A model generated the notes under the pieces. It did no database searches. It saw only the letters and a list, made by a program, of their open reading frames with translations, and was not told the DNA's origin. Position numbers and translations under genes: made by a program. From positions 310,001 to 374,000 of the forward strand of contig FOCD01000001.1 in the NCBI GenBank assembly GCA_900110015.1: a stretch of 64,000 nt of DNA, written 5' to 3'. This DNA is from Terribacillus saccharophilus (lineage in GTDB: Bacteria > Bacillota > Bacilli > Bacillales > Amphibacillaceae). Numbering within the stretch: the first letter of the stretch is position 1; every line of letters begins with the position of its first letter. Below are positions 1 through 8,579 of the stretch, piece by piece.

Positions 1-41
1 CGCTGCTGATAGTGACTTGATGACTGGCTGTTTGCATACAT
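1..41 (-). CDS. 5' end of an unidentified gene, cut by the window edge
   Basis: On the minus strand an AGGAGG Shine-Dalgarno (50-55) is followed after 8 nt by an ATG (39-41). The frame opens MYANSQSSSHYQQR and runs off the window. A second ATG in another frame (35-37) is less well spaced. The visible residues are Ser/Gln-rich and do not identify a family. The gene lies just downstream of sigK and in the same direction, so it could be read with sigK or be a separate late-sporulation gene. No function is assigned. Confidence 0.5.
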   Translation of the reverse strand, partial: MYANSQSSSHYQQ

Positions 42-93
42 ATTGGTAACCTCCTTCTTTAAAGCGAATTATTTGATAGTCAATGTTATGCTC

Positions 94-792
94 TTACGTA
101 CGATGCTGACGATAATATTCATGGAAGATTTTCATCAACGCGCGCTTTTCAATACGTGAAACATAACTGCGGGAAATATTTAATTTTTTCGCAATTTCAC
201 GCTGTGTCATATCTTCTTCATTATTAAGTCCATAACGGCTGATGATTACTTCCTTTTCACGTCCGTCCAAGATGTCGATGTATTCCTTTATTTTTTCCAC
301 TTCCATATTCAACTGGATATATTCAATGATATCTTCATTCTCTGCTTGAAGAATGTCAATGAGACTGATTTCGTTTCCTTCCTTATCTTGACCAATAGGA
401 TCATGAAGGGAAATATCTTTTTTGGTTTTCTTTAGGGCTCTCAGATGCATGAGTATTTCATTTTCGATACACCTAGCTGCGTATGTAGCGAGTTTTGTGC
501 CTTTATCACTCGAGTAGCTTTCGATTCCTTTAATTAGCCCGATTGTACCAATGGAAATAAGATCCTCCGCATCTTCGCCAGTATTTTCGAATTTCTTTAC
601 GATGTGAGCAACCAGACGCAAGTTATGTTCGATTAACTTATTACGGCTCGTTTCGTCCCCCTGCTGCATTCTTTCAATATGCAATGCTTCTTCCTCGGGA
701 GGGAGAGGCTGAGGGAATGCATGATTCTTTACATAGGAAACGAAAAACATTGCTTCCTTTACTAGAAGTCCGATAGCACCAATAATACTCAT
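94..792 (-). CDS. sigK: RNA polymerase sporulation sigma factor SigK (pro-sigma-K)
   Basis: This is the mother-cell late sporulation sigma factor (232 aa), which directs coat and cortex-stage genes after proteolytic removal of an N-terminal pro-sequence. The protein opens with a hydrophobic stretch ([20 protein letters not shown]), typical of the membrane-associated pro-region. Region 2 follows ([20 protein letters not shown], then [17 protein letters not shown] and [17 protein letters not shown]), and then region 4 with a helix-turn-helix ([20 protein letters not shown]). The start is the ATG at 790-792, nine bases after AGGAGG; an in-frame ATG 14 codons upstream lacks a site. The reading frame is continuous, so there is no skin-like element splitting the gene as in B. 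subtilis. It sits downstream of the mrp operon behind a terminator, and so has its own expression. Confidence 0.95.
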   Translation of the reverse strand: MSIIGAIGLLVKEAMFFVSYVKNHAFPQPLPPEEEALHIERMQQGDETSRNKLIEHNLRLVAHIVKKFENTGEDAEDLISIGTIGLIKGIESYSSDKGTKLATYAARCIENEILMHLRALKKTKKDISLHDPIGQDKEGNEISLIDILQAENEDIIEYIQLNMEVEKIKEYIDILDGREKEVIISRYGLNNEEDMTQREIAKKLNISRSYVSRIEKRALMKIFHEYYRQHRT

Positions 793-882
793 TTCATTGC
801 ACCTCCTGTACACTCTCAAAGATTGCCTATACACTCACTTTATGTGAAGGAGTCTCTGAACGTGTCTGTCCAGGTGAAAAAG

Positions 883-912
883 AAAAAGTGAATGCCTGAT
901 GGCATTCACTTT
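883..912 (-). terminator. Rho-independent terminator of the mrp operon
   Basis: A perfect 12-bp inverted repeat (885-896 with 901-912, loop TGAT) overlaps the mrpG stop codon. On the minus strand it is followed by a T-rich run (TTTTTCTTTTT reading). It separates the mrp operon from sigK. Confidence 0.85.
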
Positions 913-1298
913 GATTTTTGTTGTTGTTTTTGTCTTCGTTTTTCTTTATCTATTGCTTCTTGGTATTGGTCCTTCAATGTTCCATATGGCTTTGCTCCAC
1001 GAAGATGTGCTGCTCTGGATATAAGATGACTGGCAACAGGGGCAGTGAGCATGATGAACAGAACACCAAGTATCAGTTTCCCGCTTATGATTCCATATTC
1101 GGTGTAATGGAAGATACATGCTCCGATGAGTATGCTCGCAACACCTAACGTAGATCCTTTACTTGCTGCGTGAAGTCTTGTATAAATATCTGGGAAACGC
1201 AAAACACCGACTGAAGCGGTAAACATACTAAAAGTACCGCCAAGCAAAAATATGATAACTAAAATATCAAGGATGATATCAATCGTCTTCTGTATCAA
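906..1298 (-). CDS. mrpG: Mrp Na+/H+ antiporter subunit G
   Basis: Small membrane subunit (130 aa) of the multi-subunit Mrp cation/proton antiporter. It has three predicted membrane helices (about residues 8-28, 43-63 and 68-90) and the family signature FPDIYTRLHAASKGSTLG, followed by a basic, Gln/Lys-rich cytoplasmic tail. It is the last gene of the operon and overlaps the end of mrpF by 20 bp, which suggests translational coupling. A strong terminator covers its stop codon. MrpG is needed for full antiport in characterised Mrp systems. Confidence 0.93.
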   Translation of the reverse strand: MIQKTIDIILDILVIIFLLGGTFSMFTASVGVLRFPDIYTRLHAASKGSTLGVASILIGACIFHYTEYGIISGKLILGVLFIMLTAPVASHLISRAAHLRGAKPYGTLKDQYQEAIDKEKRRQKQQQKSK

Positions 1299-1590
1299 TC
1301 AAATCACCCTTTTCTAAGTAAATTGCAATCGCAACTGTTCCAATGAACAAAAGGATACCTATCAGCAAAACAATATCGTTGAAGTTAGGGGTGATCAGGA
1401 TGATGGCGAGCAATGCAGCAAATGCCATAATATTTATTCCGATAGCATCTAGTGCAACGGCTCTGTCAGCATTGGACGGACCTTTCATCACTCGTATGAT
1501 CAGTAAGAGGATGGAGACACTCAGCGCAATCAGACAGATAATGGATATCATCTGAATGATTTCTGCAAAGTTATCCTGCAGTGCACTCAT
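1279..1590 (-). CDS. mrpF: Mrp Na+/H+ antiporter subunit F
   Basis: Subunit F (103 aa) of the Mrp antiporter, with three predicted membrane helices. The family core VMKGPSNADRAVALDAIGIN lies near residues 34-53 and carries the conserved Asp in DRAVALD. The ATG overlaps the mrpE stop codon (ATGA), and the 3' end overlaps mrpG, so E, F and G are read as a coupled block. In B. subtilis MrpF is also linked to bile-salt export; nothing here tests that. Confidence 0.93.
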   Translation of the reverse strand: MSALQDNFAEIIQMISIICLIALSVSILLLIIRVMKGPSNADRAVALDAIGINIMAFAALLAIILITPNFNDIVLLIGILLFIGTVAIAIYLEKGDLIDTEDD

Positions 1591-2063
1591 CTCGTCACCT
1601 CCATAATATGTTTTTCAAAGCTATCCTTGATGGAGTGAACAGCGTCTTTCATATCAATAATATCCATAGCATGGATATACATTTCCTTTTTATCAGGAGA
1701 GATTGCCAGGGTGACTGTCCCTGGGGTCAGCGTGATCAAGACGGCCAATAGTGTTATTTCCCAATCTGTTTCTAACTCTGTTTCCATTGTAAAAATGCCG
1801 GGATTAATATCCAGTCGTTTGGCATAGACAAGCTTTGTAATTTCAAGGTTGGAAAGGATAAGCTCTTTAATGAAAATTACAAGCAAGGACAGAATCTTAT
1901 ACACCCTTCTCAAATAAAATGGCCCCTTCAGGAAGCGGCGCAGCAGGAATAACAGAACGATACCTACAATATATCCTGTTACAAATCCGGAAATGCTGTA
2001 GGACTCACCTAGGAACATCCACATAAAAGCTACGAGCAGATTAATACATATTTGAAAAGCCAT
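1587..2063 (-). CDS. mrpE: Mrp Na+/H+ antiporter subunit E
   Basis: Subunit E (158 aa) of the Mrp antiporter. Hydrophobic N-terminal helices (residues 1-40) are followed by the conserved block FIKELILSNLEITKLV and a soluble C-terminal part with ITLTPGTVTLAI, which is typical of MrpE/MnhE. Its ATG follows the mrpD stop codon directly (TAA-ATG) and a G-rich Shine-Dalgarno (GAAGGGGGG) lies inside mrpD, so it is translationally coupled. It is thought to assist assembly of the complex rather than form the ion path. Confidence 0.93.
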   Translation of the reverse strand: MAFQICINLLVAFMWMFLGESYSISGFVTGYIVGIVLLFLLRRFLKGPFYLRRVYKILSLLVIFIKELILSNLEITKLVYAKRLDINPGIFTMETELETDWEITLLAVLITLTPGTVTLAISPDKKEMYIHAMDIIDMKDAVHSIKDSFEKHIMEVTR

Positions 2064-3548
2064 TTAACGTCCCCCCTTCAATACAAGATCGATATATGCC
2101 TGCGGATTAAGAAGATAGTCGGCTATCTGCTGGACAGTTGGCAAGATTGCTTCGGCACCAACTCCGAGGAATACAGTGAATAGCATTAGGAATCCAGCTG
2201 GTAAAAGACGACGTGCATTATGTCGTTTTTGTTGTTTAATTGCTTCGCCTTCTCCCCAGAAGATACGAATAAATGCTCTCACGATAGAAAGTAGTATGAG
2301 TAAGCTTGTGAGCAGCATTATGATAACGGTAACTGCTTCGCCTTTTTCGAAAGCTCCTCGCACCAGAAGCAGTTTACCGATGAACCCGCTAAATGGAGGA
2401 ACACCTGCAAGTACAAGACCTGCAACGAAGAACATCCAGCCTAGTACTGGGTGAGATCGTATCATACCACCCATTTTATTGATGTCCGACGTACCTGCTG
2501 CAGCAGCAATTGTCCCAGCCAGCAGGAAGAGCGCTGCTTTTACGATCATATCCTGGAGCAGATAATAGATGCTTCCGCTCAGACCGTCATGATTGAAAAT
2601 CCCAATTCCAACGAGCATAAAACCGATGGCAGGAATGATATTATAAGCGACAATCAATTTTATATTACGTGATGCCAATGCGCCTATGACGCCGAGTAGC
2701 ATGGTCAGATTACCAACCCAGATAAACAGCTGATCAATAATTTCAGGCTGCTGATGGAAAATGAGCGTAAATGTACGGAGTAGGGAATATACACCCACCT
2801 TAGTCAATAGTGCTCCGAATAAAGCTGACACAACTGGATTTGGAACGATGTAGGAGTGTGGCATCCAGTAATACAGCGGAAATGCAGCACCTTTGGTCGC
2901 AAAGACAAAGAATAGCAATATGGCGACCGTCGTGATAATGCCTGGCTGATCAGATGCTGCTGCTCGTTCAGCCAGCTGTGCCATATTAACTGTACCCAGC
3001 ACAGCATATATGTAGGAGACAGCGGTAACGAATAACATGGAAGAAAACAAGTTAATCAGTACGTACTTAATCGACTCACGCAGCTGTACTTTCTTTCCTC
3101 CATGCGTGATTAAAGCATAAGATGCCATCAGCAGGACTTCAAAGAATACGAACAGGTTAAACAAATCTCCTGTCACAAAAGCACCTGATACACCAGTTAC
3201 AAGCAAAAATACGAATGTATAAAAATAGAAGCTTTCTTGTTCCTCCGATACTGACGATGGTGCGTACCAAACGACAGCAAGGAGAATGATAGAAGTAGTT
3301 AAAACAAGTAAAGTACTCAAAGGATCCAGTACAAGGATGATACCGTATGGTGCAATCCAATCTCCTGCCTCCAGCACAATGCTGCCATCAATGAGGACCT
3401 TATAAAGAAGAAATCCCATAGTGATCAAATGGACTAGAGCGAAAAGCGCTGCTAAGCGTCTTGTTAGCAGAATCCGGTTATGGGTGAACGCCAGTATTAT
3501 ACCGGCTAAGAATGGAATCAATATTGGTAAAATAGCGAAATTAGTCAT
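2064..3548 (-). CDS. mrpD: Mrp Na+/H+ antiporter subunit D
   Basis: Large antiporter-like subunit (494 aa), homologous to the NuoL/M/N proton-pumping subunits of complex I, with about 14 membrane helices. The essential transmembrane glutamate is present at residue 137 in NLFVFFEVLLMASYAL. The quinone-oxidoreductase-type core follows with its conserved Lys residues (FATKGAAFPLYYWMP). The ATG at 3546-3548 is chosen because it lies 7 nt after AGAGG; an ATG two codons upstream is too close to that site. The gene overlaps the end of mrpC by 8 bp. With MrpA it should form the two proton/cation-translocating modules. Confidence 0.95.
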   Translation of the reverse strand: MTNFAILPILIPFLAGIILAFTHNRILLTRRLAALFALVHLITMGFLLYKVLIDGSIVLEAGDWIAPYGIILVLDPLSTLLVLTTSIILLAVVWYAPSSVSEEQESFYFYTFVFLLVTGVSGAFVTGDLFNLFVFFEVLLMASYALITHGGKKVQLRESIKYVLINLFSSMLFVTAVSYIYAVLGTVNMAQLAERAAASDQPGIITTVAILLFFVFATKGAAFPLYYWMPHSYIVPNPVVSALFGALLTKVGVYSLLRTFTLIFHQQPEIIDQLFIWVGNLTMLLGVIGALASRNIKLIVAYNIIPAIGFMLVGIGIFNHDGLSGSIYYLLQDMIVKAALFLLAGTIAAAAGTSDINKMGGMIRSHPVLGWMFFVAGLVLAGVPPFSGFIGKLLLVRGAFEKGEAVTVIIMLLTSLLILLSIVRAFIRIFWGEGEAIKQQKRHNARRLLPAGFLMLFTVFLGVGAEAILPTVQQIADYLLNPQAYIDLVLKGGR

Positions 3549-3879
3549 GATCATTACCTCTTAATTCTTCCATATTATCTGTGCCGTTTGTTTTTACTGC
3601 CCGATAAGCCAAAACAAGAAGCAGACTGGTGACACCAAAACTGATAACGATGGATGTCAGAATTAGTGCCTGCGGCAGCGGATCAGTATAATTCTCTGTT
3701 CCATCAACAAGAACGGGAGCGGCACCACGTTTCAATTTTCCCATCGTCAGAATGAATAGGTGAGCCGCGTGTGACAGAAGGGCAGTGCCGATGATGATTC
3801 TGAGGAGCCGCTTCTGCAAAATGTTGTATACTGCGAATCCGAAGAGGATACCGGCAAGTACAATCATGATAATTTCCAT
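3541..3879 (-). CDS. mrpC: Mrp Na+/H+ antiporter subunit C
   Basis: Subunit C (112 aa), a NuoK-like protein with three membrane helices and the motif TDPLPQALILTSIVISFG that marks MrpC/MnhC. The start ATG shares a base with the mrpA stop (TGATG) and has AAGGAGG just upstream inside mrpA. In the usual Mrp operons mrpB sits between mrpA and mrpC, but here the two genes abut, so mrpB is absent. The MrpC sequence itself shows no fused MrpB segment. Confidence 0.94.
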   Translation of the reverse strand: MEIIMIVLAGILFGFAVYNILQKRLLRIIIGTALLSHAAHLFILTMGKLKRGAAPVLVDGTENYTDPLPQALILTSIVISFGVTSLLLVLAYRAVKTNGTDNMEELRGNDHD

Positions 3880-6236
3880 CAGCGATCCCCTCCTTTTTGG
3901 CGCAGTTTGATAAGGGAATAGATTCCCAAAGCGGCAATAGCCAGTACAGTGATTTCAAATAAGGTATCCAGTCCCCGGAAATCGACGAGGATCACGTTTA
4001 CGATATTGTCGCCGCCTCCAAGCTTATAGGAATACTTGACAAAATATTCTGAGATGCTAGGGAAGAGACGCTGACTGTAAGCAGCCAAGCCGACCAGCAT
4101 CATCATAAGACCGCAAAGAGAGGCAATGAAGATATTGGTGATTTTCTTTGATCTTTTCTCTTTTCTTTCTTGCTCCATTTCCGGCAAATGGCGGAAGCAC
4201 AGCAGGAATAGGACAACAGTAATTGTTTCGATACTAAGTTGCGTCAGTGCAAGGTCCGGCGCACGGAATAGGACAAACAAAATGGACAGACCGTATCCTA
4301 CTACACCTAAAATGATGACTGCAGTCAGCTTTTTCTGTGATACAGTGCTTCCGAAGGCTGCGGCAATCATGATAAATGCTACCGCCAGCTCTGGTAAGCT
4401 TTGAGGAAGCGAGACGGGTGAAGTATCAATATTCCGCAGATCGAAGGAGTTCGTCCCGAACAAAATCACTAAGGTTACAATCGAGATAACGCTTATAATG
4501 ATTGCATTATATTGTCGGATAGAACCGTTTACGATACGGTCATTTACTACCTTGGTTTGTTTTTCACTAGCTGACAGAAGAGATGCATAGACGATATTTC
4601 CAGACAACTTTCCTGGCAAGACATTGTATAGCACCGTCCAATATTTGCGAGTGATATACAATACGATGCCTAGAGCAACTACAATCAGAGACATGATAAA
4701 AGCAGGAACGAGGCCATGCCAGAAATGGATGCTATGTTCTTTCATTGTCTCACCGTAGACCGCATTTGCTGCTGGCTGCAATAAATGACGGCTGAACCAG
4801 TTCGGGAAAATACTTATCAATAGAACTCCTGAGACGAGCAATACAGGAGATGCCAGCATCCCGAACTTCGGATCATGGGCTTTTTCAGCTGTATCTTTCT
4901 CTGCCTTCCCTGTAAATGTACGGAAGTAAAAGTACATGCTGTACACAAATGTGAAGATACTGCCAGCCACAGCCACATAAGGTACGATATTTGCTAGTAC
5001 AGCAGCAAAATCGGTTGAAAATGCACGGTCAGCTGTCAAATCCCAAGAGCTTGAGAAGAACTCCTCTTTACTATAAAACCCGTTCAGAATCGGCAGCGGC
5101 ACACCAGCCATAGAGAAAGATGCCAGTATGCTAATTATTCCTGTCACAGGCATAAGCTTCCAAAGTCCTCCAAGCTTTCGGATATCCCGAGTTCCTGTCT
5201 CATGGTCGATGATCCCCACAGCCATGAACAAGCTACCTTTGAATGTTGCGTGATTAAGAATATGGAAAATAGCAGCAAAGATAGCCGCCTCCGTCCCATA
5301 ACCGATCATCGCCATGATCATGCCTAGCTGACTGATCGTGGAGTAGGCTAAAATCCCTTTGAGATCTGTCTGCCTAACAGCCATATAAGACCCCCAGAAC
5401 AAAGTGACGAGACCGATTATAGATACGGCAATGAAAAATGCTTCGCTTTCTTTAAGTACTGGAGTAAAGCGGAGCAAAAGGAATAGACCGGCTTTAACCA
5501 TTGTAGCGGAGTGCAAGTATGCACTGACCGGTGTCGGAGCTTCCATAGCGTCCGGCAGCCAGATGTGGAATGGAAACTGAGCTGATTTTGTACATGCTGC
5601 TAGAAGCAAAAGCACGACAATCAGTGGGAACCAATCACTTGTTAGTATAAGGTCACCTTGTGTTAGTATTTCACGAATACTAGTAGTGCCGGTTACAAGG
5701 TGGAGAAGTACCAGTCCGCCGAGTAAGGCAAAACCACCAATGAAAGTGATTAACATTGATTTAAGGGCACCATCTGTGGAAGCCTTTCTAGTGAACCAGA
5801 AACTGATTAAAAGGAAAGAAGATACAGAAGTGAGCTCCCAGAAGGTGTAAAGGGCATAAATATTATCAGAAGTGACAATACCTAGCATAGCTCCCATGAA
5901 CAACAGCAGATAAACATAGAAGGAGCCTAACCGTTCCTCGCGGTTAAGATAAAAGATAGAATAAAATGCTACAAGAGCACCGATACCGCTAATAAGTAAG
6001 GCGAAGAAAAGTGCCAGTCCATCAGTATAGAATGTTAAATCCAATCCAAGTGACGGTATCCAGCTGTATCGATATAGTATGTTGGTTTCCCCGCTAATCA
6101 GCAGAACGAGAAAGTATAGGAAGAGGGAGAGCGATGTAACAAACACCGCATATCCGGTATGTATCCTGTATTTGAATTTTGCGATGAATGGGATGCACAT
6201 AGCAATTAAAAATGGCATCAAAATGGCAACGATCAT
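3879..6236 (-). CDS. mrpA: Mrp Na+/H+ antiporter subunit A
   Basis: Largest Mrp subunit (785 aa): an NuoL-like N-terminal antiporter module plus a NuoJ-like C-terminal region. The transmembrane glutamate lies at residue 134 (LYTFWELTSVSS) and the second conserved block reads AAQFPFHIWLP-like (KSAQFPFHIWLPDAMEAPTP). The C-terminus ends in the usual MrpA tail (GGGDNIVNVILVDFRGLDTL and a last helix), so this is an ordinary MrpA length and not an MrpA-MrpB fusion. The ATG at 6234-6236 is preceded by AAAGGAGG; an in-frame ATG 12 codons further upstream lacks a site. It is the first gene of the operon, with a candidate promoter about 90 bp upstream. Confidence 0.95.
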   Translation of the reverse strand: MIVAILMPFLIAMCIPFIAKFKYRIHTGYAVFVTSLSLFLYFLVLLISGETNILYRYSWIPSLGLDLTFYTDGLALFFALLISGIGALVAFYSIFYLNREERLGSFYVYLLLFMGAMLGIVTSDNIYALYTFWELTSVSSFLLISFWFTRKASTDGALKSMLITFIGGFALLGGLVLLHLVTGTTSIREILTQGDLILTSDWFPLIVVLLLLAACTKSAQFPFHIWLPDAMEAPTPVSAYLHSATMVKAGLFLLLRFTPVLKESEAFFIAVSIIGLVTLFWGSYMAVRQTDLKGILAYSTISQLGMIMAMIGYGTEAAIFAAIFHILNHATFKGSLFMAVGIIDHETGTRDIRKLGGLWKLMPVTGIISILASFSMAGVPLPILNGFYSKEEFFSSSWDLTADRAFSTDFAAVLANIVPYVAVAGSIFTFVYSMYFYFRTFTGKAEKDTAEKAHDPKFGMLASPVLLVSGVLLISIFPNWFSRHLLQPAANAVYGETMKEHSIHFWHGLVPAFIMSLIVVALGIVLYITRKYWTVLYNVLPGKLSGNIVYASLLSASEKQTKVVNDRIVNGSIRQYNAIIISVISIVTLVILFGTNSFDLRNIDTSPVSLPQSLPELAVAFIMIAAAFGSTVSQKKLTAVIILGVVGYGLSILFVLFRAPDLALTQLSIETITVVLFLLCFRHLPEMEQERKEKRSKKITNIFIASLCGLMMMLVGLAAYSQRLFPSISEYFVKYSYKLGGGDNIVNVILVDFRGLDTLFEITVLAIAALGIYSLIKLRQKGGDR

Positions 6237-6316
6237 ATTATGGCAGTCCTCCTTTAAGATTTTAGCTCTCAATAGTTACTTCTAATTTATAAAGTTTCTA
6301 AAAAATCCTATACCCA

Positions 6317-6346
6317 ATTGTAAAGTAATTTAACCATACACTGCAA
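6317..6346 (-). promoter_or_regulatory. Candidate sigma-A promoter of the mrp operon
   Basis: On the minus strand TTGCAG (6341-6346) and TACAAT (6317-6322) are separated by 18 bp. The -10 is a good match and the -35 only partial. It lies about 80 bp upstream of the mrpA start. Confidence 0.4.
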
Positions 6347-6369
6347 CATACATTAACTCCTTCAAGAAA

Positions 6370-6399
6370 GAAAAAAAGCCTTACCATTACGGCAAGACT
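6370..6399 (-). terminator. Rho-independent terminator after sda
   Basis: Minus-strand stem of 9 pairs with two G-U wobbles (6391-6399 with 6377-6385, loop GTAAT), followed by seven T residues. It lies 15 bp past the sda stop and isolates sda from the mrp operon. Confidence 0.8.
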
Positions 6400-6413
6400 G
6401 AGGGAGACGATGT

Positions 6414-6554
6414 TTAGCTGGTATAGCGGATCTTATGCGATAAGCCCCGTGACTGGATTTCTTTTTCTATTAGATGAATAAACTCTTGGCTCAAGTGGAG
6501 TTCGTTCGCCTTGTGGTAAGATTCGATCAGCAATTCATCAGACAGATGTTCCAT
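6414..6554 (-). CDS. sda: Sporulation checkpoint histidine kinase inhibitor Sda
   Basis: A 46-aa protein that starts [19 protein letters not shown] and ends [14 protein letters not shown]. The helical-hairpin pattern [10 protein letters not shown]...A...L...FI.LIE.EI..R matches Sda, which binds and blocks the sporulation kinases KinA/KinB when replication initiation or DNA integrity is disturbed. The ATG at 6552-6554 lies 8 nt after AGGAGG. It has its own terminator. Upstream is a cluster of DnaA boxes, as at B. subtilis sda, where DnaA activates transcription; the same control is inferred here. Confidence 0.93.
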   Translation of the reverse strand: MEHLSDELLIESYHKANELHLSQEFIHLIEKEIQSRGLSHKIRYTS

Positions 6555-6617
6555 CTTGCATTCCTCCTGATTGGAGATATCTTACTATCTTGCAGATCTT
6601 CTGTACGTGGGTTGGGG

Positions 6618-6771
6618 AGTTGATAAGTTATTAATAATGTATCACGAAAAAAATAGAGGGACAAGACGAGAGTTATCTACATAAAACTGTTCATAACCTG
6701 TAGATAAAGTGTTTATAAATATGCAGAATTGATTCATATTGCGGTTAATAATGTGGACATAGTTATCCACA
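6618..6771. promoter_or_regulatory. DnaA-box cluster between sda and yqeG
   Basis: There is one perfect DnaA box, TTATCCACA (6763-6771, plus). Single-mismatch TTATCTACA boxes lie at 6673-6681 (plus) and 6699-6707 (minus). Weaker matches lie at 6752-6760 (minus, ATGTCCACA) and 6618-6626 (minus, TTATCAACT). The 6752-6771 pair forms an inverted repeat TGTGGA...TCCACA. The gap is AT-rich and otherwise non-coding. The sda-yqeG interval is a known DnaA-binding locus in B. subtilis; the role here is inferred from that. Confidence 0.75.
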
Positions 6772-6943
6772 AGAAGAAGAATGTAGAGATTTGTCGAAAG
6801 GTTTTACTTCAGAAATCATGTGTATTGCATAAAGAAAGGTCGAAAAAAAGGGGAACAATGAAAGATTTTTTTGAAACCGTAGCAAAAATGTCTTATGATG
6901 GGTAAGTAACTGTTGAAGTGTACGAGATCGGAGGAAATCCACA

Positions 6944-7459
6944 ATGCTAAAGAAGTTCTTGCCGAACGAGCATGTGAAAAGCATTTTTGATATAAAGCCA
7001 GAGAAATTGAAAGCGCAAGGAATCAAAGGAATCATTACGGATCTGGATAATACCCTTGTTGCATGGGATGTCGCAGATGCTACGCCGGAAGTGACCAATT
7101 GGTTCAAGGAAATGCGCGCACACGATATTAAAATTACGATTATATCTAATAATAATGAGCAACGAGTGAAACTGTTTTCTGAACCTTTAGAGATTCCTTT
7201 CGTCTATAGCGCAAGAAAGCCGCTGGGACGAGCCTTCAAGCAGGCTGTCAAGCAGATGAACCTTCAGAAGGATCAGATTGTTATGATTGGTGATCAGCTC
7301 CTTACAGATGTATTAGGGGGCAATCTGGCCGGTTTCTATACGATCGTTGTGGTGCCAATCGTCAAAACAGACGGAAAAATCACCAGAATCAATCGGATGA
7401 TCGAACGACGGATACTCAACTATTTCAGAAGAAAAGGAAAGATTACATGGGAGGAATGA
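6944..7459 (+). CDS. yqeG: YqeG family HAD-type phosphatase
   Basis: Soluble HAD-superfamily (class III) phosphatase of 171 aa. Motif I is TDLDNTLVAW with the nucleophile/acid pair D33 and D35. Motif II has Ser/Asn in IISNNN, and motifs III/IV appear as RKP and GDQLLTDVLGGN. The substrate is unknown; conserved position before yqeH suggests a role connected with ribosome assembly or cell growth, but that is inference. The ATG at 6944 follows GGAGG with good spacing. The gene ends 3 bp before the yqeH start and opens the yqeG-yqeM operon. Confidence 0.9.
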   Translation: MLKKFLPNEHVKSIFDIKPEKLKAQGIKGIITDLDNTLVAWDVADATPEVTNWFKEMRAHDIKITIISNNNEQRVKLFSEPLEIPFVYSARKPLGRAFKQAVKQMNLQKDQIVMIGDQLLTDVLGGNLAGFYTIVVVPIVKTDGKITRINRMIERRILNYFRRKGKITWEE

Positions 7460-7461
7460 AT

Positions 7462-8565
7462 GTGGAAGAATTGATTTGCCAAGGTTGCGGAGCTCCGATT
7501 CAAACAGAGGACGCTTCCTTGCCGGGTTATATCCCTGCATCAGCATTGGGGAAAAGTGATGAGGTCATCTGTAAGCGCTGCTTCCGGCTCAAGCATTACA
7601 ATGAAGTCCAGGATGTTGCAGTGACTGACGATGACTTCTTTACGTTGATTAGTGAAATCAATAACAAAGATGGCATTGTCATCAAGCTTGTGGATATATT
7701 TGATTTTAACGGTAGCTTCATTTCCAGCATCAAACGGCTTGTCGGAGACAAACCAATTATTCTGGTTGGGAACAAAGTGGACTTGCTTCCAAAATCGACA
7801 AATCACGAACGTGTTAAGCAGTGGTTGCGTGGGGCAGCCAAAGAATATGGTATTCAAGTGGCAGATGTACATTTGATTTCTGCAAAACGCGGAATCGGTA
7901 TGTCGGAGCTTGAAGACAGCATTCAGGAATTGCGTGATGGACAGGATGTATATGTTGTCGGCAGTACGAACGTGGGCAAATCAACGTTCATTAACGCTTT
8001 GATCAAGCATTCAACAGGGATTAACGATGCAATCACGACTTCTTATTTTCCTGGTACGACGCTCGGATTCATTGATATCCCACTCGATGATACAAGCTCC
8101 CTTTATGATACACCAGGGATTGTTAACCGCCAGCAGATTGCCCATTATGTGACGGATAAGGACTTGAAAACCATCACACCGAATAAAGAAATTAAAGCAC
8201 GCATCTTCCAATTGAACGATAAGCAAACGTTGTTCATTGGCGGTTTGGCACGCATCGATTTCGAAAAAGGGGAACGTCAGTCGTTTGTCTGCTATTTCTC
8301 CAACGCACTCGATATCCATCGTACGAAGCTTGAGAATGCGGATTCGCTTTACGAACGCCAAAAAGGAGAATTGCTTACCCCTCCATATCAGGAGCAGCTT
8401 GAGCACTTTCCGCCTTTAAAGAAGGCAGCATTCAGAATTAAAGATCAAAAAACGGATATTGTCATACCAGGATTAGGATGGATAACGCTGTCAGGTGAGC
8501 CTGCTTCGGTTACAGTCCATACACCAGAAGGAGTTCCTGCAACTATTCGCAGATCATTAATCTAA
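7462..8565 (+). CDS. yqeH: Ribosome biogenesis GTPase YqeH
   Basis: Circularly permuted GTPase (367 aa) needed for 30S ribosome assembly. An N-terminal zinc finger (C6, C9, C37, C40) precedes a GTPase domain in permuted order: NKVD (104-107), SAK (140-142), then the P-loop GSTNVGKS (167-174) and DTPG (216-219). A C-terminal RNA-binding region follows. The GTG at 7462 is preferred: GGGAGG lies 7 nt upstream and the protein then begins EELICQGCG, as in homologues. ATGs at 7447 and 7456 overlap the Shine-Dalgarno itself. The gene follows yqeG almost without a gap. Confidence 0.95.
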   Translation: MEELICQGCGAPIQTEDASLPGYIPASALGKSDEVICKRCFRLKHYNEVQDVAVTDDDFFTLISEINNKDGIVIKLVDIFDFNGSFISSIKRLVGDKPIILVGNKVDLLPKSTNHERVKQWLRGAAKEYGIQVADVHLISAKRGIGMSELEDSIQELRDGQDVYVVGSTNVGKSTFINALIKHSTGINDAITTSYFPGTTLGFIDIPLDDTSSLYDTPGIVNRQQIAHYVTDKDLKTITPNKEIKARIFQLNDKQTLFIGGLARIDFEKGERQSFVCYFSNALDIHRTKLENADSLYERQKGELLTPPYQEQLEHFPPLKKAAFRIKDQKTDIVIPGLGWITLSGEPASVTVHTPEGVPATIRRSLI

Positions 8566-8579
8566 GGGGGAGCGAGAAG

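Noticed and set aside
3879-6236. MrpA fused to MrpB, as in some other bacteria
   Set aside because: The protein is only 785 aa and ends right after the standard MrpA C-terminal block; no MrpB sequence follows.
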